Assembly (NCBI RefSeq): GCF_020564565.1
Contig: NZ_JAJCTD010000001.1
Span: 62,001 to 126,000 of the forward strand
DNA length: 64,000 bases
DNA from: Rhodobacter sp. Har01
GTDB lineage: Bacteria; Pseudomonadota; Alphaproteobacteria; Rhodobacterales; Rhodobacteraceae
Direction: 5' to 3'
Part shown: positions 44,156 to 52,985 of the stretch, piece by piece
How positions within the stretch are numbered: the stretch's first letter is position 1
Layout: every line of letters starts with the position of its first letter
Translations under genes and position numbers: made by a program
The notes under the pieces: model-generated
Told to the model about the DNA's origin: nothing
What the model saw: the letters and a program-made list of their open reading frames with translations, nothing else
Database searches by the model: none

Positions 44156-44613
44156 CCGCGGCCATGCCCTTTCCGGCACTTCTGGCGCGGCTTGACCGCG
44201 CGCCCCGGGCCGACAGGCCGCTGGCGCAGGCCGACGCGCTGCTGGCCGAGGCCGAGACGGTGCTGGCAACCTGGCTGCGCGCCCATGGCAAGCGGCCCAC
44301 CCGCGCGGCGGTCGAAGGTTTCCGGCTGCTTGCCCTGCACCGGCAGGGGGCCCGCGGCGATCCGTCCTTCAACGCCTGCCGCGAAACCTGCCGCGAACTG
44401 GTGTATCTTCGCAATGTCGTCGCGCAGCGGCGGGACGACGCCACCGAAGCGGGCCGCGTCCTGCGGCTGCAGGCGATGGTGCTCCGGCACCTCGCGCTGT
44501 TCGTCGGGGGCAAGCTGGAAAACGCCCGGCTGGGCGAGTTCTGCTGCGCGTCCCGGCCGCTGCGCGCCCAGGAAACCGAAGGCCGGCCGGGTGCGGCGGG
44601 CGGTCAAGACTGA
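44152..44613 (+). CDS. Unknown cysteine-containing helical protein within the sHdr operon
   Basis: A 153-residue protein I do not recognise. It is predicted helical and Arg/Ala/Leu-rich, with two cysteine groups: NACRETCREL (CxxxC, about residues 66-70) and EFCCASR (CC, about residues 135-136). There is no signal peptide or membrane helix. ATGA overlap with shdrB2 and position directly before lbpA make it part of the operon. The cysteine groups could bind a metal or cluster, or take sulfur, but nothing proves this. Codon use is like its neighbours, so it is not a chance frame. Confidence 0.7.
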   Translation: MTAAMPFPALLARLDRAPRADRPLAQADALLAEAETVLATWLRAHGKRPTRAAVEGFRLLALHRQGARGDPSFNACRETCRELVYLRNVVAQRRDDATEAGRVLRLQAMVLRHLALFVGGKLENARLGEFCCASRPLRAQETEGRPGAAGGQD

Positions 44614-44626
44614 AGGAGAACCGAAG

Positions 44627-45070
44627 ATGCCGGTGGTCAAGGGCTGCAATCTTCCTGACGATCTGTTCTACGACGTGGGCAACAACCTTTGGTATCGCCC
44701 CGAGGCCGACGGCACCTACACGGTGGGCATGACGATGATCGCCACCGGCATGGCCGGCGCGCTGGTCGCCTTCACGCCCAAGAAGGTGGGCAAGACCATC
44801 GAGGCTGGCAAATCGGTCGCCACGGTGGAAAGCGGCAAATGGGTGGGTCCGGCGAAGATCGGCTTCGATGTCGAGATCGTCGCGGTGAACGACATCCTGA
44901 GCGAGACCCCCAAGCTGGCCAACAGCGACACCTATGGCCAGGGCTGGATGGTGCGGGTCAGGCCGGTCGATGGCGCAGCAGCGGCGGGCGTGCTGGTGCC
45001 CGGCTCGGCGGTGGCCGGGCCTTACGAGGCCAAGATGAATGCCGACAATTTCGCCGGCTGCGTGGCCTGA
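44627..45070 (+). CDS. lbpA: Lipoate-binding protein LbpA
   Basis: A 147-residue GcvH-like protein that carries lipoate as the cofactor of sHdr sulfur oxidation. The lipoyl hairpin is VATVESGKWVGPAK with Lys71 as modification site; in glycine-cleavage H proteins the equivalent is VESVKAVSD. The ESGKWVGP form is typical of sHdr-associated LbpA and distinguishes it from GcvH. ATG follows AAGGAGAA. It sits at the end of the shdr subunit genes, as in Hyphomicrobium-type clusters, and is the expected substrate of the sLpl at 36063. Confidence 0.93.
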   Translation: MPVVKGCNLPDDLFYDVGNNLWYRPEADGTYTVGMTMIATGMAGALVAFTPKKVGKTIEAGKSVATVESGKWVGPAKIGFDVEIVAVNDILSETPKLANSDTYGQGWMVRVRPVDGAAAAGVLVPGSAVAGPYEAKMNADNFAGCVA

Positions 45071-45112
45071 GGCGGGCCACGCAGCGGCCAGGGGACCTTG
45101 AGGGAGGGACGG

Positions 45113-45607
45113 ATGCCGGACGAGACCAACGCCAAGGCGATGTCGATCATCGTGACCAAGGGCACGCTTGATTGGGCCTATCCGCCCTTCATCCTGGCCA
45201 CCACGGCGGCGGCAATGGGGCTGGAGGTGACGATGTTCTTCACCTTCTACGGGCTGACCCTGCTGAAGAAGGACCTCAACCTCAAGATCAACCCCTTGGG
45301 CAATGCGGCGATGGAAATGCCGATGGGCGGCGGCCACATGTCGATGCCCAATATCCTGGCGGCAATGCCGGGGGCCACCGCGCTGACCTCGGCCATGATG
45401 AAGAACATGCTGCACAAGAAGGGCGTCGCCTCGATCCCCGAATTGCGCGAGATGGCGCAAGAGGCGGACGTCAACATGATCGCCTGCCAGATGACCATGG
45501 ACCTGTTCGAATACAAGCGAGAGGACATGATCGACGGCATCAGCCTCGGCGGGGCCGCAACCTGGGTCGACGCGGCCACCCGCTGCCAGATCAACCTCTA
45601 CATCTGA
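45113..45607 (+). CDS. DsrE2-like protein
   Basis: A 164-residue DsrE/DrsF-fold protein. The N-terminal KAMSIIVTKGTLDWAYPPFILATTAAAMG and FFTFYGLTLLKK match the DsrE2 group, which have hydrophobic helices and may be membrane-associated. A conserved cysteine lies in MIACQMTMDLFEYKRE and a second in TRCQINLYI. DsrE2 genes are usual partners of tusA in sulfur-oxidising bacteria, and here tusA follows 11 bases later. ATG at 45113 follows AGGGAGGGACGG. Confidence 0.85.
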   Translation: MPDETNAKAMSIIVTKGTLDWAYPPFILATTAAAMGLEVTMFFTFYGLTLLKKDLNLKINPLGNAAMEMPMGGGHMSMPNILAAMPGATALTSAMMKNMLHKKGVASIPELREMAQEADVNMIACQMTMDLFEYKREDMIDGISLGGAATWVDAATRCQINLYI

Positions 45608-45618
45608 AAGGACGGATC

Positions 45619-45846
45619 ATGGCCGACATGGTTCTTGACGCCAAGGGGCTGAGCTGCCCGCTGCCGATCCTGCGCGCGAAGAAGGCGCTGAAAGATCTGC
45701 CCACCGGCAAGACCCTGGAAATCCAGGCCACCGATCCCGGTTCGGTCAAGGATTTCGAGGCCTTCTGCCGCGCCACCGGCAACGAGATGGTGGAACATCA
45801 CATCGACGGCGGCACGTATTACTTCACCATCCGCCACTCCGGCTGA
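45619..45846 (+). CDS. tusA: TusA sulfur carrier protein of the sHdr operon
   Basis: A 75-residue TusA with LSCPLPILRAKKAL; Cys13 carries the persulfide. It is expected to deliver sulfane sulfur through DsrE3 to the sHdr complex. ATG follows AAAGGACGG. It is the last gene of the operon; a CCGCCGG/CCGGCGG stem lies in the 157 bases before the convergent cbbR. Different in sequence from the TusA-like protein at 4752. Confidence 0.93.
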   Translation: MADMVLDAKGLSCPLPILRAKKALKDLPTGKTLEIQATDPGSVKDFEAFCRATGNEMVEHHIDGGTYYFTIRHSG

Positions 45847-46003
45847 TCCGCCGGGGCAGGCCGCCGGACACCGCGCGGCCCGGCGGTCCACCCGGCAGCG
45901 CCTGCTGCGGGACGCCGGCGCCCGTCGGTTGACGGTCCGGCCCTCCGGACTGCGAACAGGCATCCCGCGACGGGCCGGTGCTGGCCTGCGGCGACGAGCT
46001 GGT

Positions 46004-46903
46004 TCAACCGCCGCCGTCGGCCGCGGTTTCGCGCAACTGGTCCAGAAAGCTGCGCGCCGCGATGGACAGCCGCTTGCCGCGCGGCCAGGTGACGTGCCAA
46101 TGGCGGCGCAGCGGAAAGCCGGTGACGTCCAGTTCGACCAGGTGACCCTGCGCCAGTTCCAGAAGCGCCGTCGATCGGGACAGCACCGCGATCCCAAGCC
46201 CCGCGATCACCGCCTGCTTGATTGCCTCGTTCGCCCCCAGTTCCATCCGCACCGTCGGGGTCAGGTCATGGGTGGCAAAGAAACGCTCTGCCGCCATCCG
46301 CGTGCCGGACCCCCGCTCGCGCATGACGAACAGCGCCGCGCCCAGGTCCGCCGGCACCAACCTCTGCCGGCCTGCCAGCGGGTGGTCGGGCGGGGCCACC
46401 AGCACCAGCGGGTTCTCGGCAAAGGCGAAATGCTCGGCCTCCACCTCCTCGGGCGGGGTGCCCAGGATGTACAGGTCGTCCTCGTTGGCCGCAAAACGCT
46501 CGAGCAACTCGCGCCGATTGCCCACCTTCATGTCGACGTCGATGCCCGGATGGCGGCGGCAGAACTCGCCCAGCCGCGCCGGCGCGTCGTATTTCGCGGT
46601 CGAAATCACCGCCAGCCGCAGCCGCCCCCGCGCCAGGCCCTGCAACTCGGCCAGCCGCATCTGCATCCGCTCGATCTCGCCCAGCACCTCGCGCGCGCTG
46701 GCCTGCACCACTTCGCCCGCCGCGGTCAGGAACAGCCGCTTGCCGATGCGCTCGATCAGCGGTTGGCCCAACTGGTCCTCCAGCGTGCGCACCTGGGCAA
46801 AGACGGCCGGCTGCGTCAGGTGCAGCGCCTCGGCCGCGCGGGTGTAGGACAACGCCCGCGCCACCGCCTGAAAGATCTGCAATTGTCGCAGGCTGGCGGA
46901 CAT
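46004..46903 (-). CDS. cbbR: CbbR-type LysR regulator
   Basis: A 299-residue LysR-family regulator. It has an N-terminal winged helix (LRQLQIFQAVARALSYTRAAEALHLTQPAVFAQVRTLE, cited in parts) and a C-terminal effector domain containing RFAANEDDLYILG and GSGTRMAAERFF. Divergent placement 125 bases from cbbL identifies it as the regulator of the Calvin-cycle operon, which responds to metabolites such as RuBP or NADPH. It is convergent with the sHdr operon, so it may also connect the two, but no binding site was found at the sHdr promoter. Confidence 0.9.
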   Translation of the reverse strand: MSASLRQLQIFQAVARALSYTRAAEALHLTQPAVFAQVRTLEDQLGQPLIERIGKRLFLTAAGEVVQASAREVLGEIERMQMRLAELQGLARGRLRLAVISTAKYDAPARLGEFCRRHPGIDVDMKVGNRRELLERFAANEDDLYILGTPPEEVEAEHFAFAENPLVLVAPPDHPLAGRQRLVPADLGAALFVMRERGSGTRMAAERFFATHDLTPTVRMELGANEAIKQAVIAGLGIAVLSRSTALLELAQGHLVELDVTGFPLRRHWHVTWPRGKRLSIAARSFLDQLRETAADGGG

Positions 46904-46927
46904 CAGAATAACCTTTTCTCTATTCTG

Positions 46928-46954
46928 TATCTAAAAACTATTCATTTTTTGATA
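46928..46954. promoter_or_regulatory. CbbR operator between cbbR and cbbL
   Basis: TATCTAAAAA (46928-46937) and TTTTTTGATA (46945-46954) are inverted arms with one mismatch, 7 bases apart. They overlap TAA-N7-TCA (46932-46944), the TNA-N7/8-TNA pattern of CbbR sites. This AT-rich stretch is unlike anything around it and lies about 75 bases before cbbL and 25 bases before cbbR. Confidence 0.7.
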
Positions 46955-47028
46955 GTCCTGCAAGCGCGTATCTTCCGGGCAACGAAAGCCGCGCCAGAGG
47001 CGCTCGAACCGGAAAGGGAGACCCGCGC

Positions 47029-48459
47029 ATGACTGTGCAGCCGAAAAAGAAATACGACGCCGGGGTCAAGGAATACCGCTCGACCTATTGGGAGCCGGAC
47101 TATGCGGTGAAAGAGACCGACATCCTGGCGGTGTTCAAGGTCATCCCGCAGGCCGGCGTGAGCCGTGAAGAGGCCGCCGCCGCGGTCGCCGCCGAAAGCT
47201 CGACCGGGACCTGGACCACGGTCTGGACCGACCTTCTGACCGACCTTGATCACTACAAGGGCCGCGCCTACCGGGTGGAAGACGTGCCCGGCGCCGACGA
47301 TGCCTTCTACGCCTTCATCGCCTACCCGGCCGACCTGTTCGAGGAAGGCTCGGTCGTCAACGTCTTCACCTCGCTGGTCGGCAACGTGTTCGGCTTCAAG
47401 GCCGTGCGTTCGCTGCGGCTGGAAGACGTGCGCTTCCCGATCTGGTTCGTGAAGACCTGCTTCGGCCCCCCGCACGGCATCCAGGTCGAACGCGACAAGA
47501 TGGACAAGTATGGCCGCCCCCTGCTGGGCTGCACCATCAAGCCGAAGCTGGGCCTTTCCGCCAAGAACTACGGCCGCGCCGTCTATGAATGCCTGCGCGG
47601 CGGGCTTGATTTCACCAAGGACGACGAGAACGTCAACAGCCAGCCCTTCATGCGCTGGCGCGACCGCTTCCTGTTCTGCCAGGAGGCCATCGAGAAATCC
47701 GAGGCCGAGACGGGTGAGCGCAAGGGTCACTACATGAACGTGACCGCGCCGACGATCGAGGAAATGTACAAGCGCGCCGAATTCGCCAAGGAACTGAAGA
47801 CCCCGATCATCATGTCGGACTATCTCACCCTGGGCTGGGCCGCGCACAACTCGCTGTCCAAGTGGTGCCGGGACAACGGCATGCTCCTGCACGTCCACCG
47901 CGCCATGCACGCGGTGATGGACCGCAACCCCAACCACGGCATCAACTTCCGCGTGCTGGCGAAACTGCTGCGCCTCCTGGGCGGCGACCACCTGCACTCC
48001 GGCACCGTGGTCGGCAAGCTGGAAGGCGACCGCGCCGCCACGCTCGGCTGGATCGACCTGATGCGCGACCGTTACATCAAGGAAGACCGCGCCCGCGGCA
48101 TCTTCTTCGACCAGGACTGGGGCAGCATGCCCGGCGTCTTCCCGGTCGCCTCGGGCGGCATCCATGTCTGGCACATGCCGGCGCTGGTGGCGATCTTCGG
48201 CAACGACTCGGTGCTGCAATTCGGCGGCGGCACGCTCGGCCACCCCTGGGGCAACGCCGCCGGTGCCGCCGCCAACCGCGTGGCACTCGAGGCCTGCGTC
48301 CAGGCCCGCAACGAAGGCCGCGAGCTGGAAAAGGAAGGCAAGGACATCCTGACCAAGGCCGCCGCCCACAGCCCCGAACTCAAGGTCGCCATGGAGACCT
48401 GGAAGGAAATCAAGTTCGAATTCGACACCGTCGACAAGCTCGACGTGCAGCACCGCTGA
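47029..48459 (+). CDS. cbbL: RuBisCO large subunit, form I (IA-type)
   Basis: A 476-residue form I large subunit that fixes CO2 onto ribulose bisphosphate. Key elements are [19 protein letters not shown] (catalytic Lys), [15 protein letters not shown] (carbamylated Lys and metal ligands Asp, Glu), HVHRAMHAV (His) and loop 6 [12 protein letters not shown] (Lys). Sequence and the following cbbS-cbbQ-cbbO order point to the IA form found in sulfur bacteria and some Rhodobacterales rather than the IC form. ATG follows AAAGGGAG. Regulated by the divergent cbbR. Confidence 0.97.
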   Translation: MTVQPKKKYDAGVKEYRSTYWEPDYAVKETDILAVFKVIPQAGVSREEAAAAVAAESSTGTWTTVWTDLLTDLDHYKGRAYRVEDVPGADDAFYAFIAYPADLFEEGSVVNVFTSLVGNVFGFKAVRSLRLEDVRFPIWFVKTCFGPPHGIQVERDKMDKYGRPLLGCTIKPKLGLSAKNYGRAVYECLRGGLDFTKDDENVNSQPFMRWRDRFLFCQEAIEKSEAETGERKGHYMNVTAPTIEEMYKRAEFAKELKTPIIMSDYLTLGWAAHNSLSKWCRDNGMLLHVHRAMHAVMDRNPNHGINFRVLAKLLRLLGGDHLHSGTVVGKLEGDRAATLGWIDLMRDRYIKEDRARGIFFDQDWGSMPGVFPVASGGIHVWHMPALVAIFGNDSVLQFGGGTLGHPWGNAAGAAANRVALEACVQARNEGRELEKEGKDILTKAAAHSPELKVAMETWKEIKFEFDTVDKLDVQHR

Positions 48460-48468
48460 TCCTTCCCC

Positions 48469-48515
48469 TTCATCTTGGCCCAAATACCCCGGGGGTCCGG
48501 GGGCAGCGCCCCCGG
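48469..48515. repeat. Repeat and hairpin between cbbL and cbbS
   Basis: TTCATCTTGGCC (48469-48480) plus CAAATACCCC repeats the arm seen at 11112. Then CCGGGGGC (48497-48504) and GCCCCCGG (48508-48515) form an 8-bp stem around AGC, including the 16-mer core shared with 8696-8711. It lies wholly in the 84-base gap between the two RuBisCO subunit genes. Confidence 0.8.
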
Positions 48516-48543
48516 CCCCGGCCAGCCACAAAGGAACAACGCC

Positions 48544-48900
48544 ATGAGCACCGTCCAGGACTACGCCTCGCGCCTTTCCGACCCCGCCAGCCGCAAGATG
48601 GGCACCTTCTCCTACCTGCCGCCGATGGATGACGCCCAGATCCGCAAGCAGGTGGAATGGATCGTCAAGCACGGCTGGAACCCGGCCATCGAACACACCG
48701 AGCCGAAATTCGCCAAGTCGAACTACTGGTACATGTGGAAGCTGCCGATGTTCGGCGAGACCGACGTCGACGCCATCCTGGCCGAGCTGAAGGCCTGCCA
48801 CGAGGCCAACCCCGACCACCACGTCCGCCTCCTGGGCTACGACAACTTCACCCAGAGCCAGGGCGCCAACATGGTGATCTTCCGCGGCAAGCCGGTCTGA
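48544..48900 (+). CDS. cbbS: RuBisCO small subunit
   Basis: A 118-residue form I small subunit ([30 protein letters not shown], quoted in parts as TFSYLPPM and [20 protein letters not shown]). It caps the L8 octamer. ATG at 48544 fits the family start [11 protein letters not shown]; a longer open frame runs back into the repeat and is rejected. The weak ribosome site AAAGGAAC lies 8 bases upstream. Confidence 0.96.
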   Translation: MSTVQDYASRLSDPASRKMGTFSYLPPMDDAQIRKQVEWIVKHGWNPAIEHTEPKFAKSNYWYMWKLPMFGETDVDAILAELKACHEANPDHHVRLLGYDNFTQSQGANMVIFRGKPV

Positions 48901-48908
48901 ACCGCACC

Positions 48909-48931
48909 GGCCCGCCCGCACAGGGCGGGCC
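48909..48931 (+). other. Hairpin between cbbS and cbbQ
   Basis: GGCCCGCC (48909-48916) and GGCGGGCC (48924-48931) form an 8-bp stem with a 7-base loop. There is no T-run. It may attenuate or process the transcript so that cbbLS is made in excess of cbbQO. Confidence 0.55.
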
Positions 48932-48948
48932 TTCCGAAGGAGCAAGGC

Positions 48949-49752
48949 ATGAAGGACACCATCGAAGACCACCGCATCGCCGCCGAGCCCTGGTATCGTC
49001 CGGTCGCCGACGAGATTGCCCTTTACCAGGCCGCCTATGCCGCCCGCATGCCGGTGATGCTGAAAGGCCCCACCGGCTGCGGCAAGACCCGCTTCGTCGA
49101 ACACATGGCCTGGCGCCTCGGCCGCCCCCTCGTCACCGTGGCCTGCAACGAGGACATGACCGCCTCCGACCTCGTCGGCCGCTTCCTTCTGGATGCCGAC
49201 GGCACCCGCTGGCAGGACGGCCCCCTGACCTTCGCCGCCCGCCACGGCGCGATCTGCTATCTCGACGAAGTCGTCGAGGCCCGGCAGGACACCACCGTGG
49301 TGATCCACCCCCTCACCGACAACCGCCGCGTGCTGCCGCTGGAAAAGAAGGGCGAGCTCTTGCGCGCGCACCCGGATTTCCACCTCGTCATCAGCTACAA
49401 CCCCGGCTACCAGTCGCTGATGAAGGACCTCAAGCAATCCACCAAGCAGCGCTTCGGCGCGCTGGATTTCACCTGGCCCGAAGCGACGGTGGAAACCGAG
49501 ATCGTCGCGCATGAGGCCGGCGTGGACCCCGCCACCGCCGCAAAGCTGGTCGAGATCGGCGCCCGTGCCCGCAACCTGAAAGGCCACGGGCTGGATGAAG
49601 GCGTCTCCACCCGGATGCTGATCCACGCCGGCAAGCTGATCGCCCAGGGCGTGGCCCCCGTTCCCGCCTGCACCATGGCGATCACCCGGCCCATCACCGA
49701 TGACGCGGACATGCGCGATGCCCTCGATGCCGCCGTCGCCACCTTCTTCTGA
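48949..49752 (+). CDS. cbbQ: CbbQ RuBisCO activase ATPase
   Basis: A 267-residue MoxR-type AAA+ protein: Walker A GPTGCGKT (residues 40-47), Walker [11 protein letters not shown], and sensor/arginine-finger region [11 protein letters not shown]. With CbbO it forms a motor that removes inhibitory sugar phosphates from form I RuBisCO. ATG follows GAAGGAG. It is directly downstream of cbbS and overlaps cbbO. Confidence 0.95.
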   Translation: MKDTIEDHRIAAEPWYRPVADEIALYQAAYAARMPVMLKGPTGCGKTRFVEHMAWRLGRPLVTVACNEDMTASDLVGRFLLDADGTRWQDGPLTFAARHGAICYLDEVVEARQDTTVVIHPLTDNRRVLPLEKKGELLRAHPDFHLVISYNPGYQSLMKDLKQSTKQRFGALDFTWPEATVETEIVAHEAGVDPATAAKLVEIGARARNLKGHGLDEGVSTRMLIHAGKLIAQGVAPVPACTMAITRPITDDADMRDALDAAVATFF

Positions 49753-52036
49753 CCCGCTGGACGGCCTGCCGCCCGAGCACGAGGGGCTGAACCGTCTGCC
49801 CCCCGCTGCCCGCGCGGCGCTGGCCGCCGAACTGCCCGACGCGCGGCGCAAGCTGTCGCCGCGCGGTCTGGACACCTGGCTGCGCGGCGTCGATGCGCTG
49901 CACCAGATGGGCCGCGGCGAAGGCGTGCTGCGGGCCTGGATCGCCGCCATGCCCCCCGTCGCCCGCGACCTGGGCGAGGACGTGCTGGCCGAGACCGCCA
50001 CCGCCTGCCTGGGCTTCGCCTCGCGCACCTCCGGCGCGGTGATCGAGCGCATCCTCGACACCGCCCCCCTGGCCGCCCGCCGCCTGGGCGACCCGGCCGT
50101 GTATCTCTCCTACCTGCGGTTCCTGGAACACGTCCTGTCGCGCGCGCCCCGCGCGCTGCGGCCGATGCTCGACCATCTGTCCGACCTGCTGGACGTCCTT
50201 ACCCTGGGCGGGTTGCGCCGCTGGGCCGACTGGGGGATCGAGGCGCACCGCACCGACTACCCTTCGCTGGACGCCTATTTCTCGCTGACCTCCGAGGCAT
50301 CGCGGTCCGTCCTGCAGGCCGAACGCAAGGGCACGCTGCTGGTCGATGTCCAGCGCCGGCTGGCGATGTATCTGCGCGCGCTCTGGGGCCGCGATTTCAT
50401 GCTGGTCCCCACCGCCGGCGATTTCGAATCCCGCGCCGGGCTGCGGCCTTATGTCGAAGGCTTCCTGCTGCACCTGCCCGATGCACTGGACGACTGGCAG
50501 GGCGCGCCGGGGCTGGACCTCTACCGCGCGCAGGCCGCGCATCTGGCCGCCCACCTTGCCGCGCTGCAGGCGCCGATCCTGGCCGAGGGCCTCAACGCCC
50601 TGCAGATGCAGGCCATCGGCCTGATCGAGGACGCCCGGGCCGAGGCCCTGGCCATCGCCCGCTTCCCCAACCTGCGCCAGCTCTGGGCGCGCTTCCATAC
50701 CGAAACTGTCCCCGGCACCGCCGGCGCCTTCGACCGCATCGCCCGCGCCCTGCTGACCGGCACCGCCGAGGAAGACCTTTCCCGCTGGACGCTGCACTCC
50801 TTTGCGGCGCTGAACCTGTCCAACCCGGCCGAAGCCCGCGCCCTTGGCCTGGCCCTGGCCGCCCGCCTGCGCGACCTGCCGTATTCGCCGCACCGCGACG
50901 TGCCCTCCTGCCCCTACCACTGCGACAACCGCGTGCTGTGGGAGTACGAGGAAATCGACTGGTCGCAGTCCTCGGCCGCCGCCCCGGCGCAGGTCCGCAA
51001 GTATGTCTCGGTCCTCGACATGGTGAACGAGGTCGAGGTGGAAACCGCCGGCGACGACGCGCAGGAAATCTGGGTGCAGGCGGCGGAACTCTTCGACGAC
51101 GACGGCCACAGTTTCAATGCGCGCGAGGGCAAGCCCCCGGTCAGCCCGCCGGTGCTGTACGAGGAATTCGACCACACCATCCAGATGCTGCGCCCCGCCT
51201 GGGCGACCCTGCGCGAGGTTCGCGCCCGCGCCGGAGACCCCGCGCAGGCCGACGCCATCCTCGCCGCCAACCGCAAGGTGACCGACCGACTGCGCCACCT
51301 TCTGGATGCCATGCGCCCGCAAGGCGCCATCCGCATCCGCAAGCTGGAGGACGGCGACGAGCTGGACCTGAACGCCGCCGTCTCGGCCGCCATCGACACC
51401 CGCCTGCGCCGACAGCCCGATCCCCGCGTGATGATGCGCGTCCTGCGCAAGACCCGCGACACCGCCGTGCTGGTCCTGCTGGACCTGTCGGAATCCACCA
51501 ACGACCCCGCGGCGGGCGGCCAGACGGTGCTGTCCCTGACCCAGACCGCCTGCCTGATGCTGGCGGACGCGATCCACCGCGTCGGCGACCGCTTTGCCCT
51601 GCACGGCTTCTGCTCGGACGGCCGGTCCAACGTGTTCTACAGCCGGATCAAGGATTTCGACCAGCCCTGGGGGCCGGCCGCCAAGGCCCGCATCATGGGG
51701 GCCGAGGGCAAGCTGTCCACCCGCATGGGCACAGCCCTTCGCCACGCCACGGCGCACCTGGCGCGCATCAAGGCGGCGCGCAAGCTGCTCCTGGTCCTCA
51801 CCGATGGCGCCCCCGCCGACATCGACGTGCGCGATCCGTTCTACCTGCGCGCCGATGCCCGCGCCGCGGTGGACGCCGCCCGGCGGCAGGGCGTCATCCC
51901 GTTCTGCCTGACGCTGGACCCCGGCGCCGATGCCTATGCGCAACGCATCTTCGGCCCGCGCAACGTGCAGGTGCTGGACCGGGTGGACCGCCTGCCCGAA
52001 CGCCTGCCGCAGCTTTACGCCAGCCTCACGCGCTGA
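49700..52036 (+). CDS. cbbO: CbbO RuBisCO activase adaptor with VWA domain
   Basis: Up to 778 residues. The C-terminal von Willebrand A domain has the MIDAS motif DLSESTND and a second metal-contact segment [11 protein letters not shown]. The N-terminal and middle parts are the helical CbbO region; [20 protein letters not shown] is a conserved hinge. CbbO links the CbbQ hexamer to RuBisCO. The gene starts inside cbbQ: ATG codons at 49700, 49718 and 49727 are all in frame and none has a clear ribosome site, so 49700 is the longest choice and the true start may be 18 or 27 bases later. Confidence 0.93.
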   Translation: MTRTCAMPSMPPSPPSSDPLDGLPPEHEGLNRLPPAARAALAAELPDARRKLSPRGLDTWLRGVDALHQMGRGEGVLRAWIAAMPPVARDLGEDVLAETATACLGFASRTSGAVIERILDTAPLAARRLGDPAVYLSYLRFLEHVLSRAPRALRPMLDHLSDLLDVLTLGGLRRWADWGIEAHRTDYPSLDAYFSLTSEASRSVLQAERKGTLLVDVQRRLAMYLRALWGRDFMLVPTAGDFESRAGLRPYVEGFLLHLPDALDDWQGAPGLDLYRAQAAHLAAHLAALQAPILAEGLNALQMQAIGLIEDARAEALAIARFPNLRQLWARFHTETVPGTAGAFDRIARALLTGTAEEDLSRWTLHSFAALNLSNPAEARALGLALAARLRDLPYSPHRDVPSCPYHCDNRVLWEYEEIDWSQSSAAAPAQVRKYVSVLDMVNEVEVETAGDDAQEIWVQAAELFDDDGHSFNAREGKPPVSPPVLYEEFDHTIQMLRPAWATLREVRARAGDPAQADAILAANRKVTDRLRHLLDAMRPQGAIRIRKLEDGDELDLNAAVSAAIDTRLRRQPDPRVMMRVLRKTRDTAVLVLLDLSESTNDPAAGGQTVLSLTQTACLMLADAIHRVGDRFALHGFCSDGRSNVFYSRIKDFDQPWGPAAKARIMGAEGKLSTRMGTALRHATAHLARIKAARKLLLVLTDGAPADIDVRDPFYLRADARAAVDAARRQGVIPFCLTLDPGADAYAQRIFGPRNVQVLDRVDRLPERLPQLYASLTR

Positions 52037-52058
52037 CGGCGCCGCGGCATGGCTCGGG

Positions 52059-52985
52059 TCAGGCGGGCGGGCCGCGGCGATCGTCCTCGGTCAGATACAC
52101 GACCTCGGCTCCGCGCCGGGCCGCCAGGGCACGGCCCTGCGCCTCGCCCAGAACCATGCAGGCGCTGGCCAGCGCATCGGCCTCGATGCAGCGCCCGGCC
52201 AGCACCGTGACCGAGGCCGGTCCCCCGATCAGCGGTGCGCCGCGGGCCGGGTCCATGGTGTGCGACAGCCGCCGCCCGCCGAGGTTGACCCAGTGCCGGT
52301 AGTCGCCCGAGGTGGCGATCGCGATGTCGCGCACCTCGAACATCGAATGGATCGCGCGGGCCGCGGGGTCGGGGCGTTCCAGCGCGACCGACCAGCCCCG
52401 ACCGTCCGGCTGGCCACCCAGCGCGCGCACCTCACCGTCGATGGATGCCAGCGCATGCGCCAGGCCGCGGGCCTGCACCACCTCGATCAGCCGGTCCACG
52501 CCATGGCCCTTGGCAATGCCGCACAGGTCCAGCGTCATCTCGACATGCTTGCGGGCGCGGCCGCCGGCCTGGTCAAGCTCCAGCGTCAGGTGGCTGGGCT
52601 GCCGCTGCCGCGCCATCGCGGCGGCAATCGCCCGGGCGTCGGCGGGCAGCGGACCGAAGCCCCAGGCCCGCACCGCATCGCCCATGGCAATCTCGAAGGC
52701 CCCACCGCTGGCGCGCCCCAGGTCCAGCGCCGTCGCCAGCACCGTCATCAGAGGTTCGGGCAGCGCCACCCATTCCGCCACCGGCGCTGCGTTCAACCGC
52801 ATCAGGTCGCTGTCCGGCTTCCAGGTCGACATCTGCGCATCGACCTCGTCCACGGCGGACTGCAGCGCGGCGCGCAGCGCCGCAAGGTCGAAACCCCGCG
52901 GCGTGTAAACCACCACCGACCAGCGCGTGCCCATCGTCGGGCCGTTCAGGCTGTGGCGGAAAAGCTCAGTAGACGTCTTCGGCAT
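52059..52985 (-). CDS. apbE: FAD:protein FMN transferase (ApbE)
   Basis: A 308-residue flavin transferase that links FMN covalently to Thr/Ser in target proteins. Family motifs are TMGTRW, STWKPDSDLMRLN, GGAFEIAMGDAVRAWGFG, DLCGIAKGHGVD (FAD-binding Lys), SGDYRHW and SHTMDPARGAP with the Mg-binding Asp/Thr ADALASACMVLG. Unlike most ApbE proteins it has no signal peptide or lipobox. It overlaps the 3' end of the flavoreductase gene by 20 bases and lies downstream of a DUF2271 gene with a likely acceptor motif. Confidence 0.9.
   Translation of the reverse strand: MPKTSTELFRHSLNGPTMGTRWSVVVYTPRGFDLAALRAALQSAVDEVDAQMSTWKPDSDLMRLNAAPVAEWVALPEPLMTVLATALDLGRASGGAFEIAMGDAVRAWGFGPLPADARAIAAAMARQRQPSHLTLELDQAGGRARKHVEMTLDLCGIAKGHGVDRLIEVVQARGLAHALASIDGEVRALGGQPDGRGWSVALERPDPAARAIHSMFEVRDIAIATSGDYRHWVNLGGRRLSHTMDPARGAPLIGGPASVTVLAGRCIEADALASACMVLGEAQGRALAARRGAEVVYLTEDDRRGPPA

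Noticed and set aside
44627..45070. Glycine cleavage H protein
   Set aside because: The lipoyl hairpin reads ESGKWVGP and the gene is inside the sHdr operon, with no gcvT or gcvP nearby; LbpA fits better.
47029..48459. Form II RuBisCO
   Set aside because: Length, sequence and the presence of cbbS, cbbQ and cbbO identify form I.
46942..50061. A 1039-codon open frame on the minus strand
   Set aside because: It is antisense to cbbL, cbbS and cbbQ, whose products are unmistakable; long antisense frames are common at this GC content.
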